The notes under the pieces were generated by a model. That model saw only the letters and a list, made by a program, of their open reading frames with translations. It was not told the DNA's origin and searched no databases. The position numbers were made by a program, and so were the translations under genes. Shown one piece after another: positions 6,836 to 14,729 of a stretch of 35,499 nt of DNA. The first letter of the stretch is position 1. Each line of letters begins with the position of its first letter. This DNA comes from CAYFLR01 sp964343805 (GTDB taxonomy: Bacteria > Bdellovibrionota_B > Oligoflexia > CAYFLR01), in assembly GCA_964343805.1 (NCBI GenBank), contig CAYFLR010000061.1, forward strand, positions 1 through 35,499, given 5' to 3'.

Positions 6836-8511
6836 TGAACACTCCATTGAATAATTCTGAATTGAAGGTGTTTCTGGTTGATGATGAAGAACATGTGCGC
6901 AATGACGCTGCTCAGTTAGCTGAAGACTGTCATGTAAACATGGTTACCCATAGTGCAGCTGAAAGCCTCTATAAGATGCTGATTGATATTGATGTGACAG
7001 CCGATCTCTTTCTAGTGGATGAGGAGTTGCCTGGCTTATCCAGTGCTCAACTTATTCAGGATATTAGAGCCACTCGACGTCATCGAGAGACCCCTATATT
7101 TGTACTTTGCAGCGATTTTAATTCTAATTATAGAGATGTATCCAAGCGCATTGGTGTGAATGGTTGGGTAAAAAAGCCTTTTGATCAAAAACTATTTCAA
7201 TCTCTATTAAATACTGTTACCGAGCATAACTTGCCAGCTATTAAAAACAGTAACATTGCTTTCAATATTAAAATGGGGAAGCTAGAGATTTCCTGGGACA
7301 ATGATTTAAGAATAATCAAATGTAAGGGGGCTGTAGCTGAAAACGCTTGGTTTGGTCGAATCCTCTACCTATTACCTGCCCAGGTTGAAGAAGTGGTTAT
7401 TGACTGGGGAAAAGTTAGTTTTGTCAATGTGGAAGGAGTGAAAGCTTGGCATGCCTTTTATCAAAAGGAAAAGTCCAAGTTTAAAAAAATCATCTTTCAA
7501 AACTGTCCCTACTTATTAGTGGAATTTATGGTGATTATGCCTCAATTTTTTTCCCATATTTGGGTGAGCAGTATGCATATCCCTGTCTTGCAAAGAGACC
7601 CCATGCGGATGGAAACCTTTTTACTCAATTTAGAAAAAAAGGATGATTTGAAAAGTCAGTTGGGAGAAGGCAAGAGGAAGGGAGAGGTGATAGGTGATAC
7701 CAATAGATATTTACAGATCAATGACTATTTAAAAGGGGTGGATATTTCCTCCCTACTAAAAGATAAGAGCAAAGCAGGGAGATATTGGTCTTCTTATCTA
7801 GATTTTCTAAGGGTTGTTAATGAAAATGCTCTCATAGAAATGACCCTGACTAGAGAAGCTATTTTGGACCAATCCTCTCGTATCCTTGCTCGGATAGCTA
7901 GCTTTGATAAAGCAGTGCAGGTGTTAGAACCGAGTCTTATTTTTCCTAAACTTACTCGTAAAGAGATCGTAGAAACCATTTTAGATATCTACAATCCTAT
8001 CTTGAGTGTATTGGATAGCCTCTCTCAGCTGATCAAGTTTCTTTGTTTAAAATGGCATGAGACGGATATGGAGAATGAGGAAGGAGAATTAGAATCCCTC
8101 TTTTTTGGTTGGGAGGATCAGTATAGTGAGCGATTAGCAAAATTATTAGTTCAAAACAATGCACTTGAATATGAGGCTGTTTATGCTCGCAAATTAGAAG
8201 AGCAAGATCTCATTACCTTTACTCAGGCTTGTCTGCAAGCTTGCCAAGTATTAATGAGCGAAATGAAAGTGGAAGTAGAGAATGCGGGGGTTCATTTAAT
8301 TTTTCATTTAAGAATTCAGTTTTCCGTTGAAGAGCGTTTGAAGCAGGCACGCCAGGTCCTAAAATCGGGAGATTACCCTACGGAGCAGTTGTTACAGTTT
8401 CGCTGGGAGTCTTCTTTGTGGTGGAAAGAGCAGTTAGATAGTTCGAGTTTAATTGACGAAGCTTTGAACATGCTTACCGAGGTGAGTGATTATTTCTATG
8501 CTCGCCCATGA
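6835..8511 (+). CDS. Response regulator: receiver-STAS-helical fusion protein
   Basis: The protein has 558 residues in three parts. Residues 9-130 are a receiver domain with DD at 16-17, phosphoacceptor Asp62 (LFLVDEELPG) and the conserved Lys in GWVKKPFD near 113. Residues 145-260 are a STAS-like domain: VVIDWGKVSFVNVEGVKAW and IIFQNCPYLLVEFMVIMPQF align with the STAS protein at 3935. Here the phospho-serine position is Val199, and the zinc ribbon is absent. Residues 280-558 are mostly charged helices of unknown family. No DNA-binding domain is seen, so output is probably by protein-protein contact. It overlaps the VWA lipoprotein stop by one base and the next small gene by 14 bases. Confidence 0.7.
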   Translation: MNTPLNNSELKVFLVDDEEHVRNDAAQLAEDCHVNMVTHSAAESLYKMLIDIDVTADLFLVDEELPGLSSAQLIQDIRATRRHRETPIFVLCSDFNSNYRDVSKRIGVNGWVKKPFDQKLFQSLLNTVTEHNLPAIKNSNIAFNIKMGKLEISWDNDLRIIKCKGAVAENAWFGRILYLLPAQVEEVVIDWGKVSFVNVEGVKAWHAFYQKEKSKFKKIIFQNCPYLLVEFMVIMPQFFSHIWVSSMHIPVLQRDPMRMETFLLNLEKKDDLKSQLGEGKRKGEVIGDTNRYLQINDYLKGVDISSLLKDKSKAGRYWSSYLDFLRVVNENALIEMTLTREAILDQSSRILARIASFDKAVQVLEPSLIFPKLTRKEIVETILDIYNPILSVLDSLSQLIKFLCLKWHETDMENEEGELESLFFGWEDQYSERLAKLLVQNNALEYEAVYARKLEEQDLITFTQACLQACQVLMSEMKVEVENAGVHLIFHLRIQFSVEERLKQARQVLKSGDYPTEQLLQFRWESSLWWKEQLDSSSLIDEALNMLTEVSDYFYARP

Positions 8512-8764
8512 CCTAGTAGAGCAGCTTTTGCAGCACCGTATCGATGAAATCAAATTTTCTCAGCAAGGATTTGATTTTAAGACATTTACCGAGAGGATCG
8601 TCAAGCATCTTGTTACCCCTATAGAAAAAGCTGCATTTAAAACTTACTTTCCAGGAGTTTCTTTTGGTGGGAAAATACCTTTAGAGCTCGGATCAATCAC
8701 TTGGTTTGAAGAGTTAGAAGGATCCTCTGAATACATAATATCCACAGAGGATCTGAACTATTGA
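8498..8764 (+). CDS. Small hypothetical protein coupled to the receiver-STAS gene
   Basis: The protein has 88 residues from ATG 8498; GTG 8486 is an in-frame alternative. It overlaps the preceding gene's end by 14 bases, and GAGGTGAG sits about 11 bases before the ATG. It is soluble, with a helical first half and a beta-rich, acidic second half (GSITWFEELEGSSEYII). I recognise no family. The coupled arrangement suggests it works with the regulator before it. It ends one base before the convergent binding-protein gene. Confidence 0.5.
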   Translation: MLAHDLVEQLLQHRIDEIKFSQQGFDFKTFTERIVKHLVTPIEKAAFKTYFPGVSFGGKIPLELGSITWFEELEGSSEYIISTEDLNY

Positions 8765-8765
8765 T

Positions 8766-10417
8766 TTATTTATACCAGTATTTCATCCCTAAGTTGTAAG
8801 GAAAGTAGGGCTTATTATCATACCCTGGCATTTTGACCCCTTGATTTACCGCGAGCAGAGAATATTTGATTTCAGACCATTGAGCGATAACAAATTCGTT
8901 GGCAATGATATCATTGACCATGGTGAAGATTTTCTTACGCTTGGCAATATCCATCACTCCACGGCCTTTTTCAATGAGCTGATCCACCTTGCTGTTTTTA
9001 TAGGCAAGGACATTACTTTTTCCTTTGCCGATGTTGGATGAATGAAATTGAAAATAAGGGTCCACCACTAATTTTCGAGATTTTCCATTGGCAAAGGCGG
9101 CAAATTTTCCTTCGTTTAAAAGGCGTACGAAGGTATTCCATTCCACTTGCTTAACTTGCATATCCACACCAATTTTCTTCATGCCTTCTTGGATGAATAA
9201 GGCTTCTTTAAGGATCTTGCTGTTGGCTACGATTAGTGTAAAGCGGAAGGGTTTTCCATTTTTATCCAGAACATAGTCTCCGTCGGTGTCTTTCCAGCCG
9301 AGCTNNNNNNNNNNGGATTGTAAGCTGGAGGGGTGAAGGTTCCTTCATAATCTTTGGAGCTGTACAGAGGCCCTTTGGGAACAACCGCGAGTCCATCTAA
9401 GTTTTTCACAATCATTTCGTTTTTGTTAATGGCTTGATAAAGGGCTTTTCTCACTTCTACATTTTGAAAGAGGCTATGGTTCATATTGAATCCAATGTAC
9501 CCAAAACCCTGGGGCATTCGGTTTTCCATTTGAATAGCTCTCACTTTTCCTGACTTAAAAGAAGTGGCATCCTTGGTATATCTCCAGTGATCTATCCACA
9601 AACGCATATAGTCTAATTTTCCTTTTTTGAGGAGTTCAAAGGCCATTTGGCGATCTCTGATATACTTGATAATGATTTTATCAAAGTTATAAGCTCCTTT
9701 ATTTTGAGGAAGCACATTTCCCCAGTAGGATTTATTTTTGGCTAAAACACACTCTTTTCCTTTGGTCCATTTCTTTACATAGTAGGGACCAGATCCTTGA
9801 GGCTTTTTAGTGTATTTATTTTTGTTAATTTTCTTGGCCTTTTTATAATAGTAAAGATGTTTAGGAACAATCAAAGTCTGAGCCAAGAAATAGAAGTTTT
9901 TAAAGAGACGGTTTTTAGCCACAAAGGTTACGGTGTTTTTGGTGGTTTTAATTTCGCTAAAATTATTCAAACTGGCTTTTCTAGGAAGAGCTTTCACTCC
10001 TTTAATTCCAAAAGCCTCAAAAGAGTAGCGAATATCTTCTGTGGTGACAGGCTTACCATCAGCCCATTTGGCCCTTTTATCCAGCCAAAATGTAAAGGTC
10101 TTACCATCTTCTGAAATTGTCCATTTGGAAGCTAGGCGAGGGATGGGTTCATAGGTTGTGTAATCAAAGTCAAGTAAGCTTTCAAAAACCCATTGTTCTA
10201 AGATTTCACGTGCGCCGGAATCTCGGTAGGTAATAGGATTTAAATGATTGGGTTCATAGTGAGTGTAATAAAGAATGCCTCCTTGACGAGCCTTACTATC
10301 TCCCCCTTTTATGGAATTTGTTGTCATGGTCGCTTGTAATATTGCGGGAACAATAAGCACAAACAATAAAAAAGCTGACTTAAAAAGAGCTGTTTTGCCG
10401 GTTGTTAAGTTGATCAT
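8766..10417 (-). CDS. Oligopeptide ABC transporter, periplasmic binding protein (interrupted by an assembly gap)
   Basis: This is a family 5 extracellular solute-binding protein (SBP_bac_5, DppA/OppA/YejA type). ATG 10417 follows AAGGAG and lies 4 bases after the oppF stop. A signal peptide with core FLLFVLIVPAIL precedes typical motifs: NHLNPITY, LASKWTISEDGKTFTFWL, KWADGKPVTTEDIRYSFE, GSGPYYVKKW, VRKALYQAINK. A run of 10 N (9305-9314) breaks the frame. Reading across it gives AYNP, gap, ELGWKDTDGDYVLDKNGKPFRF, which continues as the normal family sequence to the stop at 8766. It is therefore one gene with a wrongly sized gap, not a pseudogene. It should bind peptides in the periplasm for the adjacent transporter. 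Confidence 0.85.
9305..9314. other. Assembly gap (10 N) inside the binding-protein gene
   Basis: The frames on both sides belong to one protein, but 10 bases do not join them; the missing length must be 2 modulo 3. By comparison with the usual spacing between the P-Y/N-P and GW-D-DGD motifs, about 26-29 bases are probably missing. Confidence 0.8.
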
Positions 10418-10421
10418 GAAT

Positions 10422-11420
10422 TTAGTTCTCCTTTTTGGGATCTTGTTGGTTGCGAGGGAAGAAACAGGCAAAGGCGTGTTCTTCACCGACAGGTGTTAGG
10501 GTTGGCTCTTCCTTGGTGCATATCTCCTTTTTATATGGGCACCTGGGGTGGAATGAACATCCACTAGGTGGTTTAAGGGGACTAGGTACGTCTCCTGTAA
10601 GTGGCTTTTGACTCTTTTTACCTATGGTTGCAGTGGGAATGGCAGATAAAAGGGCAATGGTGTAGGGGTGACAGGCATTTTTAAACAGAGCATCGTTATC
10701 GGCATACTCTACAATTTGCCCTAAGTACATTACAGCAATCTTATGACTTACATGTTTTACAACGGTGAGGTCATGAGAGATAAAAACATAAGAGAGTTGA
10801 TATTTCTGTTGGAGATCCATAAGGAGATTAAGTATCTGAGCCTGAATTGAGACATCAAGGGCACTCACCGGTTCATCACAGACAATCAATTTCGGGCTGG
10901 CAGCAAGGGCTCGACCAATACTGATCCTTTGTCGCTGACCTCCACTAAACTCATGAGGGTAGCGATTGAGTGCTTCTTCAGGTAGCCCCACATCTTTCAT
11001 GATTTCCTTAATCTTTACAAGTGTCTCTTCTTTGCTCAGGTTGGGAGAGTGGAGTCTGATGGGTTCCCCGATCAGACGATTGATGGTCATTTTAGGGTTT
11101 AACGAAGAAAAAGGATCTTGAAATATCATTTGGAAATTATTGCGCGAACGCCGTAATTCCTTTTTCGAAAGGGATAAAATGTTCACTTCATCAAAAAATA
11201 CTTTGCCTGAAGTGGGGTTTTCTAAACGAATGATTGAGCGACCTAAAGTAGATTTACCGCAGCCACTTTCCCCAACTAATCCTAGGGTTTCACCACGCTT
11301 GAGCTTAAGACTCACACCCCGTACCGCTTTTACGGTGGCTATTGTCCGGCCTAAAATTCCCCCTTTGATGGGATAATCTTTGTAGACATTAGAAAGTTCT
11401 AGTATGTTCGAAGCGGTCAT
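10422..11420 (-). CDS. Oligopeptide ABC transporter ATP-binding protein, OppF/DppF type
   Basis: The protein has 332 residues and a complete ABC ATPase core: Walker A GESGCGKST (about residue 51), Q-loop FQDPFSSLNP, signature FSGGQRQR, Walker B LIVCDEP, D-loop SALD and switch His in ISHD. The C-terminal region has the oligopeptide-family cysteine pattern (CSFHPRCPYKKEIC ... ACF). It powers import together with the paired OppD-type subunit encoded 9 bases upstream. AAGGA lies 7 bases before the start. Gene order on the minus strand is OppD, OppF, binding protein. Confidence 0.9.
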   Translation of the reverse strand: MTASNILELSNVYKDYPIKGGILGRTIATVKAVRGVSLKLKRGETLGLVGESGCGKSTLGRSIIRLENPTSGKVFFDEVNILSLSKKELRRSRNNFQMIFQDPFSSLNPKMTINRLIGEPIRLHSPNLSKEETLVKIKEIMKDVGLPEEALNRYPHEFSGGQRQRISIGRALAASPKLIVCDEPVSALDVSIQAQILNLLMDLQQKYQLSYVFISHDLTVVKHVSHKIAVMYLGQIVEYADNDALFKNACHPYTIALLSAIPTATIGKKSQKPLTGDVPSPLKPPSGCSFHPRCPYKKEICTKEEPTLTPVGEEHAFACFFPRNQQDPKKEN

Positions 11421-11429
11421 ATGAATTCC

Positions 11430-12428
11430 TTATTTTTTCTCAGAATGAAAACATGCCACCTGATGGATTCCATCATCTATCTTTTTCAATGTCGGCACAG
11501 TGTCTAAGCAAATGGTTGACCCTTTAGGGCATCTATTATGAAAACTACAGCCAGTGGGTTTTTCTTTCAATGAAGGTACCATCCCTCGGATGGTGTCTAA
11601 CCTTGCGTTGATATCAAATCCAGATTTTTGAGAATAAGAAGGAATAGATGAAAGGAGCCCTTGGGTATATGGATGAGTTGGGTTGTTAAAAATATTCTCA
11701 ACCGTTCCATGTTCTACTACTTTCCCTGCATACATAACAGCAACTCGATCAGCTGTTTCAGCAATCACTCCTAAATCATGAGTTATAAGTATCACTGACA
11801 TATCAGATTTTTGCTGGAGTTCGTTAATCAGGTATAAAATTTGAGCTTGAATGGTGACATCAAGAGCAGTTGTGGGTTCGTCTGCAATAAGTATACTTGG
11901 TTTGCATACCAGCGCCATCGCAATCATGATTCTTTGGCGCATTCCACCGCTTAGTTCATGGGGGTAGCAACCCAGCCTGGTTTCCGGATCTGGAATTCCC
12001 ACTTGGCTTAAAGATTCAATGACTAGTTTTCTGACCTTTTCTTTACTCATAGGAGGGAAGTGGAGTTTTATTGTCTCTGCAATTTGATTCTCAACAGTAA
12101 AAACCGGGTTAAGCGAGGTCATGGGCTCTTGAAAAATCATTGCAATTTCACGTCCTCTAATCTTGTTGATCTCCTCTTCTGAGGCTTTGATCAGGTCTTG
12201 ACCCTTATAGAGGATCTTTCCATTGACGATTTTCCCAGGAGGAATAGGGGTGAGCTGGAGAATGGATTGAGTGGCCACACTTTTTCCACAGCCGGACTCT
12301 CCCACGATCCCCAATGTCTCTTTTTTATTTACATTTAGATGAACGTTATTGACTGCGTGTATCACGCCGTCGTGAGTGTGAAACTCAATCTCAAGGTCTT
12401 TTATTTGTAAAATCAAGTTGTTACCCAT
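11430..12428 (-). CDS. Oligopeptide ABC transporter ATP-binding protein, OppD/DppD type
   Basis: The protein has 332 residues from ATG 12428. A longer frame running through the N gap upstream is not credible, because the family N-terminus (LILQIKDLEIEFHTHDGVI) begins here. Visible motifs are Walker A GESGCGKSV, Q-loop FQEPMTSLNP, signature LSGGMRQR, Walker B ILIADEP, D-loop TALD and ITHD, then the C-terminal CSFHNRCP ... ACFHS cysteine motif. It is the first gene of the minus-strand arm and is divergent from the permease arm. It should pair with the OppF-type subunit as a heterodimeric ATPase. Confidence 0.9.
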   Translation of the reverse strand: MGNNLILQIKDLEIEFHTHDGVIHAVNNVHLNVNKKETLGIVGESGCGKSVATQSILQLTPIPPGKIVNGKILYKGQDLIKASEEEINKIRGREIAMIFQEPMTSLNPVFTVENQIAETIKLHFPPMSKEKVRKLVIESLSQVGIPDPETRLGCYPHELSGGMRQRIMIAMALVCKPSILIADEPTTALDVTIQAQILYLINELQQKSDMSVILITHDLGVIAETADRVAVMYAGKVVEHGTVENIFNNPTHPYTQGLLSSIPSYSQKSGFDINARLDTIRGMVPSLKEKPTGCSFHNRCPKGSTICLDTVPTLKKIDDGIHQVACFHSEKK

Positions 12429-12565
12429 TTTCTTATCAATGATTCTCTGTATGCCTTTACAAGTGCGGAGGAGTATAATATAACCACANNNNNNNNNNAT
12501 TTGCAAAGAATATTCTGACTTTTTGATATTATTCTTAAAAAAAGACAAAGATTCTGGATTGATTC
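12429..12565. other. Divergent control region of the split transporter, with assembly gap
   Basis: These 137 bases separate the ATPase/binding-protein arm (minus) from the permease arm (plus). Ten N at 12489-12498 hide part of it. TATAAT occurs at 12474-12479, but no good -35 stands 17 bases upstream. AGAATATTCT at 12506-12515 is a perfect 10-bp palindrome. No promoter can be assigned safely because of the gap. Confidence 0.5.
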
Positions 12566-13579
12566 ATGTATAAATACATACTTCGACGATTACTGCTTAT
12601 GATCCCTACCTTTTTAGGGATTACCCTTGTGGTCTTTTTTATTCTACAAATGGCCCCTGGTGGTCCTGTAGAACAAATTATGCAGCAAATGACTGTTGGA
12701 GAAGAAGAAGGCGGTATGGGCGGTGATATGGTCATGAGCGAAGACCTTATCTTGGAACTCCGTGAGCAATTTGGGTTTGATAAGCCAATTCATGAGCGAT
12801 ATATTCTTTGGCTCAAAGATCTATTTACTTTTGAATTTGGGGAATCCTATGTTTATGAAGAGCCAGTCATTGATGTAATCATCAGCAAATTTCCGGTGTC
12901 TTTAAGTTTTGGAATCGTATCACTCTTTCTAACTTACCTGGTTTGTATACCTTTGGGTATCGCCAAAGCGGTGAAAGATAAGTCTGTTTTCGACTATGCG
13001 AGTAGTTTTATTGTTTTTCTAGCTTATTCCACCCCAGGTTTTGTTTTAGGAGTTTTACTGATCGTATTTTTTGGGGGAGGCTCTTTCTGGGATATATTCC
13101 CCATCGGGGGACTGGTATCAGATAATTATGAGAGTTTGACAGGGTGGGCAAAAATTTGGGATCGGGTCCATCATGCGATTCTCCCTATTTTCTGCTATGT
13201 GCTTCATAATTTTGCTGTGCTAACTATGCTGATGAAGAACTCTTTAATTGGTGAAATTCGTAAAGACTATATCAAAACAGCCCTTGCCAAAGGAGTTTCT
13301 CGGTACCTCATAATATACAAACATGCATTGCGTAATGCTTTGATTCCTATTGCGGCGGGTATTGGCGGTGCTTTTAGTATACTTTTTGCTGGTAGTGTTT
13401 TATTAGAAACAGTTTTTAACTTAGATGGTATTGGTCTTTTAACATACACTTCCGTACTTAAAAGAGACTATACGGTCATTATGGCTTCTATCTCTATTCA
13501 CAGTGTCCTGATTTTATTAGGAAATCTTTTTTCAGATATTGTGATGGTGATTGTTGATCCTCGTATTGACTTTAACTAA
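12566..13579 (+). CDS. Oligopeptide ABC transporter permease, YejB/OppB type
   Basis: The protein has 337 residues. The N-terminus MYKYILRRLLLMIPTFLGIT and the motif MAPGGPVEQ are typical of the YejB branch of DppB/OppB permeases. About six membrane segments are visible, with a Gly/Glu-rich periplasmic insert (residues 45-60). The cytoplasmic EAA loop reads EIRKDYIKTALAKGVSRYLI, followed by HALRNALIPI, which contacts the ATPases. The end VDPRID is family-typical. It forms the membrane channel with the next permease, 25 bases downstream. Confidence 0.9.
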   Translation: MYKYILRRLLLMIPTFLGITLVVFFILQMAPGGPVEQIMQQMTVGEEEGGMGGDMVMSEDLILELREQFGFDKPIHERYILWLKDLFTFEFGESYVYEEPVIDVIISKFPVSLSFGIVSLFLTYLVCIPLGIAKAVKDKSVFDYASSFIVFLAYSTPGFVLGVLLIVFFGGGSFWDIFPIGGLVSDNYESLTGWAKIWDRVHHAILPIFCYVLHNFAVLTMLMKNSLIGEIRKDYIKTALAKGVSRYLIIYKHALRNALIPIAAGIGGAFSILFAGSVLLETVFNLDGIGLLTYTSVLKRDYTVIMASISIHSVLILLGNLFSDIVMVIVDPRIDFN

Positions 13580-13604
13580 CCCTAAATGAGAGCAGCTATT
13601 TTCC

Positions 13605-14591
13605 ATGAATCGGAAATTTGACAAATTTAAATCCAGAAAAACCGCTTGGTATTCATTGATTGTTTTACTCATTGGTATGTCTTTATCTCTCTTCTCCGAA
13701 TTTGTAGCCAATGATCAGCCCTATTTTGTCTCGTTTGAATCTAAATGGTATTTTCCAATTATTAAAGATTATCAGGCTAAATCTTTTAAGCAGCAGTCCA
13801 TTAGGCCTGATTACCGAAAGCTATGTAAAGAAGGTCAGGTCTTCTGTCTTATGCCACCCGTCGCTTATAATCCTATTGAAATTGATCATAAGATCGATTT
13901 TTACCCGGCTCCCCCTTCTCGCAATCATCCTCTGGGATTAGACTCTCTGGGCCGTGATATTTTCGCACGGATGCTTTATGGTTTCCGTGTTTCTTTCGCC
14001 TATGCTTTAGGGGTGTGGATTATCTGTTTTGTCATCGGTACCATCATCGGCGCCTGTATGGGGTATTTTGGCGGGTTTTTTGATATTCTTTTTTACCGTT
14101 TTATGGAGATCTTTTTTGCTGTTCCTTATTTGATTGTATTAATTACCTTAGTCTCTATTTTTACACCCAATATCGTACTACTCATAATAATTTCATCTAT
14201 TTTTTCTTGGGGGCATATCACCCGCTACATGCGAGCTGAATTTCTCAAAATTCGTAAGATGGATTATGTAGCCTCAGCGGAGGCGGTGGGTTGTCCAACT
14301 TGGCATATTCTTTTTAAACATATTTTACCCAATGCACTCACACCCCTTATCACCTTTTCTCCTTTCTTTATCTCTTCGAGTATCTTGGGCCTCAGTTCTT
14401 TAGACTTTTTGGGTTTAGGAGTTATTCCTCCTACTCCGAGTTGGGGAGATCTTCTCCGTCAAGGTAAAGAGTTTTTTCTCACCGCATGGTATTTAGCTGT
14501 ATTTCCTGCTCTGGGGCTTTTTGGAACTCTTGCGCTTATTAATTTTGTGGGAGAGGGAATTCGAGATGCTTTTGATCCGAGAAGATATTAA
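13605..14591 (+). CDS. Oligopeptide ABC transporter permease, YejE/OppC type
   Basis: The protein has 328 residues. After a first membrane segment, a long periplasmic stretch (about residues 35-120) leads to HPLGLDSLGRDIFARMLYGFRVS, the signature of DppC/OppC permeases. The length and sequence of the periplasmic part (VANDQPYFVSFESKWYFP) are close to YejE of the YejABEF peptide/microcin C importer. The EAA loop is KIRKMDYVASAEAVGCPTWH, and the end reads DAFDPRRY. It pairs with the YejB-type permease. The four-part system is completed by the divergent ATPases and binding protein; whether it takes microcin-like peptides is unknown. Confidence 0.9.
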   Translation: MNRKFDKFKSRKTAWYSLIVLLIGMSLSLFSEFVANDQPYFVSFESKWYFPIIKDYQAKSFKQQSIRPDYRKLCKEGQVFCLMPPVAYNPIEIDHKIDFYPAPPSRNHPLGLDSLGRDIFARMLYGFRVSFAYALGVWIICFVIGTIIGACMGYFGGFFDILFYRFMEIFFAVPYLIVLITLVSIFTPNIVLLIIISSIFSWGHITRYMRAEFLKIRKMDYVASAEAVGCPTWHILFKHILPNALTPLITFSPFFISSSILGLSSLDFLGLGVIPPTPSWGDLLRQGKEFFLTAWYLAVFPALGLFGTLALINFVGEGIRDAFDPRRY

Positions 14592-14635
14592 AAGTCAGTG
14601 AAATCAGTCGAGTCAGGGTATATTCCGGGCACATA

Positions 14636-14651
14636 GGTAACATCGGTTACC
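14636..14651. promoter_or_regulatory. Small perfect inverted repeat before the M48 protease gene
   Basis: GGTAAC (14636-14641) and GTTACC (14646-14651) form a 6-bp perfect inverted repeat with a 4-base loop, 79 bases before ATG 14730. A related TTGGT-A-ACCAA sequence lies at 19561-19571 before cheA. It may be an operator; no function is shown. Confidence 0.25.
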
Positions 14652-14729
14652 AAAGACCTAGGTTACACTTGGAAATAAGATTTTAATAATTAGTATTCAT
14701 AAAAGTTAGAATTTATTAAAATAGATTCT

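Noticed and set aside
8841..9276. Open frames opposite the oligopeptide-binding protein
   Set aside because: They are antisense shadows of a well-supported gene and have no protein features of their own.
12506..12515. Perfect palindrome AGAATATTCT as an operator
   Set aside because: A 10-bp AT-rich palindrome is common by chance, and the adjacent gap prevents judging its context.
12429..12548. N-terminal extension of the OppD-type protein through the N gap
   Set aside because: The family N-terminus begins at ATG 12428; the extension reads through unknown bases and matches nothing.
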